A DNA stretch of 7,013 nucleotides from contig DSBN01000016.1 in the NCBI GenBank assembly GCA_011046055.1, positions 1 through 7,013 on the forward strand, written 5' to 3'. A program made the translations under genes and the position numbers. Below are positions 6,956 to 7,013 of the stretch, piece after piece (position 1 is the first letter of the stretch; each line of letters begins with the position of its first letter). Under the pieces are notes generated by a model. That model was not told the DNA's origin. It searched no databases and was given only the letters and a program-made list of their open reading frames with translations. The stretch is from Sediminispirochaeta sp. (lineage in GTDB: Bacteria; Spirochaetota; Spirochaetia; DSM-16054; Sediminispirochaetaceae).

Positions 6956-7013
6956 GATAAGTTTATACTTTTTTCATAATAGTTTCTCATGCTGCTTCGC
7001 AGCACTCGAAACA
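6956..7013. other. Short non-coding edge with a small hairpin
   Basis: No gene is supported here. The stretch is AT-rich upstream of the regulator promoter, then contains TGCTGC-TTC-GCAGCA (6990-7004), a perfect 6-base stem with a tight loop. Neither side has a T-run directly after it, so it is not a convincing terminator; it may be the edge of a repeat or RNA outside the window. Confidence 0.4.

Noticed and set aside
6461..6979. Plus-strand open frame (172 codons) opposite the regulator
   Set aside because: The regulator on the minus strand has a recognisable winged helix and its own promoter; the plus frame has no family features.
6990..7004. TGCTGC-TTC-GCAGCA hairpin as a terminator
   Set aside because: No T-run directly follows on either strand.
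1..7013. CRISPR array, tRNA/rRNA, insertion sequence, integrase or phage genes
   Set aside because: No spaced direct repeats, tRNA-like cloverleaf, transposase motif or terminal inverted repeats were seen.

Overview
The window looks like saccharolytic bacterial DNA of moderate GC content. It carries a galactoside or galactose utilisation locus with a second, unrelated cluster attached on the right. The protein styles (a GH2 glycosidase, a CUT1-type sugar ABC importer, and a galactokinase of the 'GG-N-H-T-D-H' branch) and a relaxed lipobox suggest a free-living spirochaete such as Sediminispirochaeta or Spirochaeta. That assignment is recollection of families, not a search, and is tentative.

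Layout. Positions 1-1160 (minus strand) hold the N-terminal part of a GH2 glycoside hydrolase that runs off the left edge and is frameshifted near 205. Positions 1161-2848 (plus) hold two intact MalF/MalG-type permeases, coupled by TGATG. Positions 2921-4260 (plus) hold a lipoprotein sugar-binding protein with one frameshift in a G run near 3170. A strong intrinsic terminator follows at 4286-4326. From 4379 (plus) there is galT, which loses its C-terminus at about 5230 and continues in frame into galK. The galK part lacks its N-terminus, has a +1 shift near 5330, and loses recognisable identity after about 6110. On the minus strand, 6326-6916 holds an intact ArsR-type winged-helix regulator with a clear promoter. 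It is followed by the start of a small membrane protein (CPBP-like) that collides with the 3' end of galK.

How the genes would work together. The binding protein and two permeases would import a galactoside or galacto-oligosaccharide, powered by an ATPase encoded elsewhere. The GH2 enzyme would release galactose inside the cell, and GalK plus GalT would feed it into the Leloir pathway. The regulator and its membrane-protein neighbour form a separate unit with no evident link to galactose.

The unusual feature is structural. Genes are repeatedly broken by indels or joined at odd places: GH2 and permease 1 start head to head with no spacer, galT is fused to galK with essential parts of both missing, and galK ends inside an oppositely oriented gene. 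Reading frames otherwise show no substitution-type stop codons. This fits best with a chimeric or error-containing assembly (for example multiple-displacement-amplified single-cell DNA) or with very recent decay. I see no convincing undescribed system, CRISPR array, RNA gene or mobile element.
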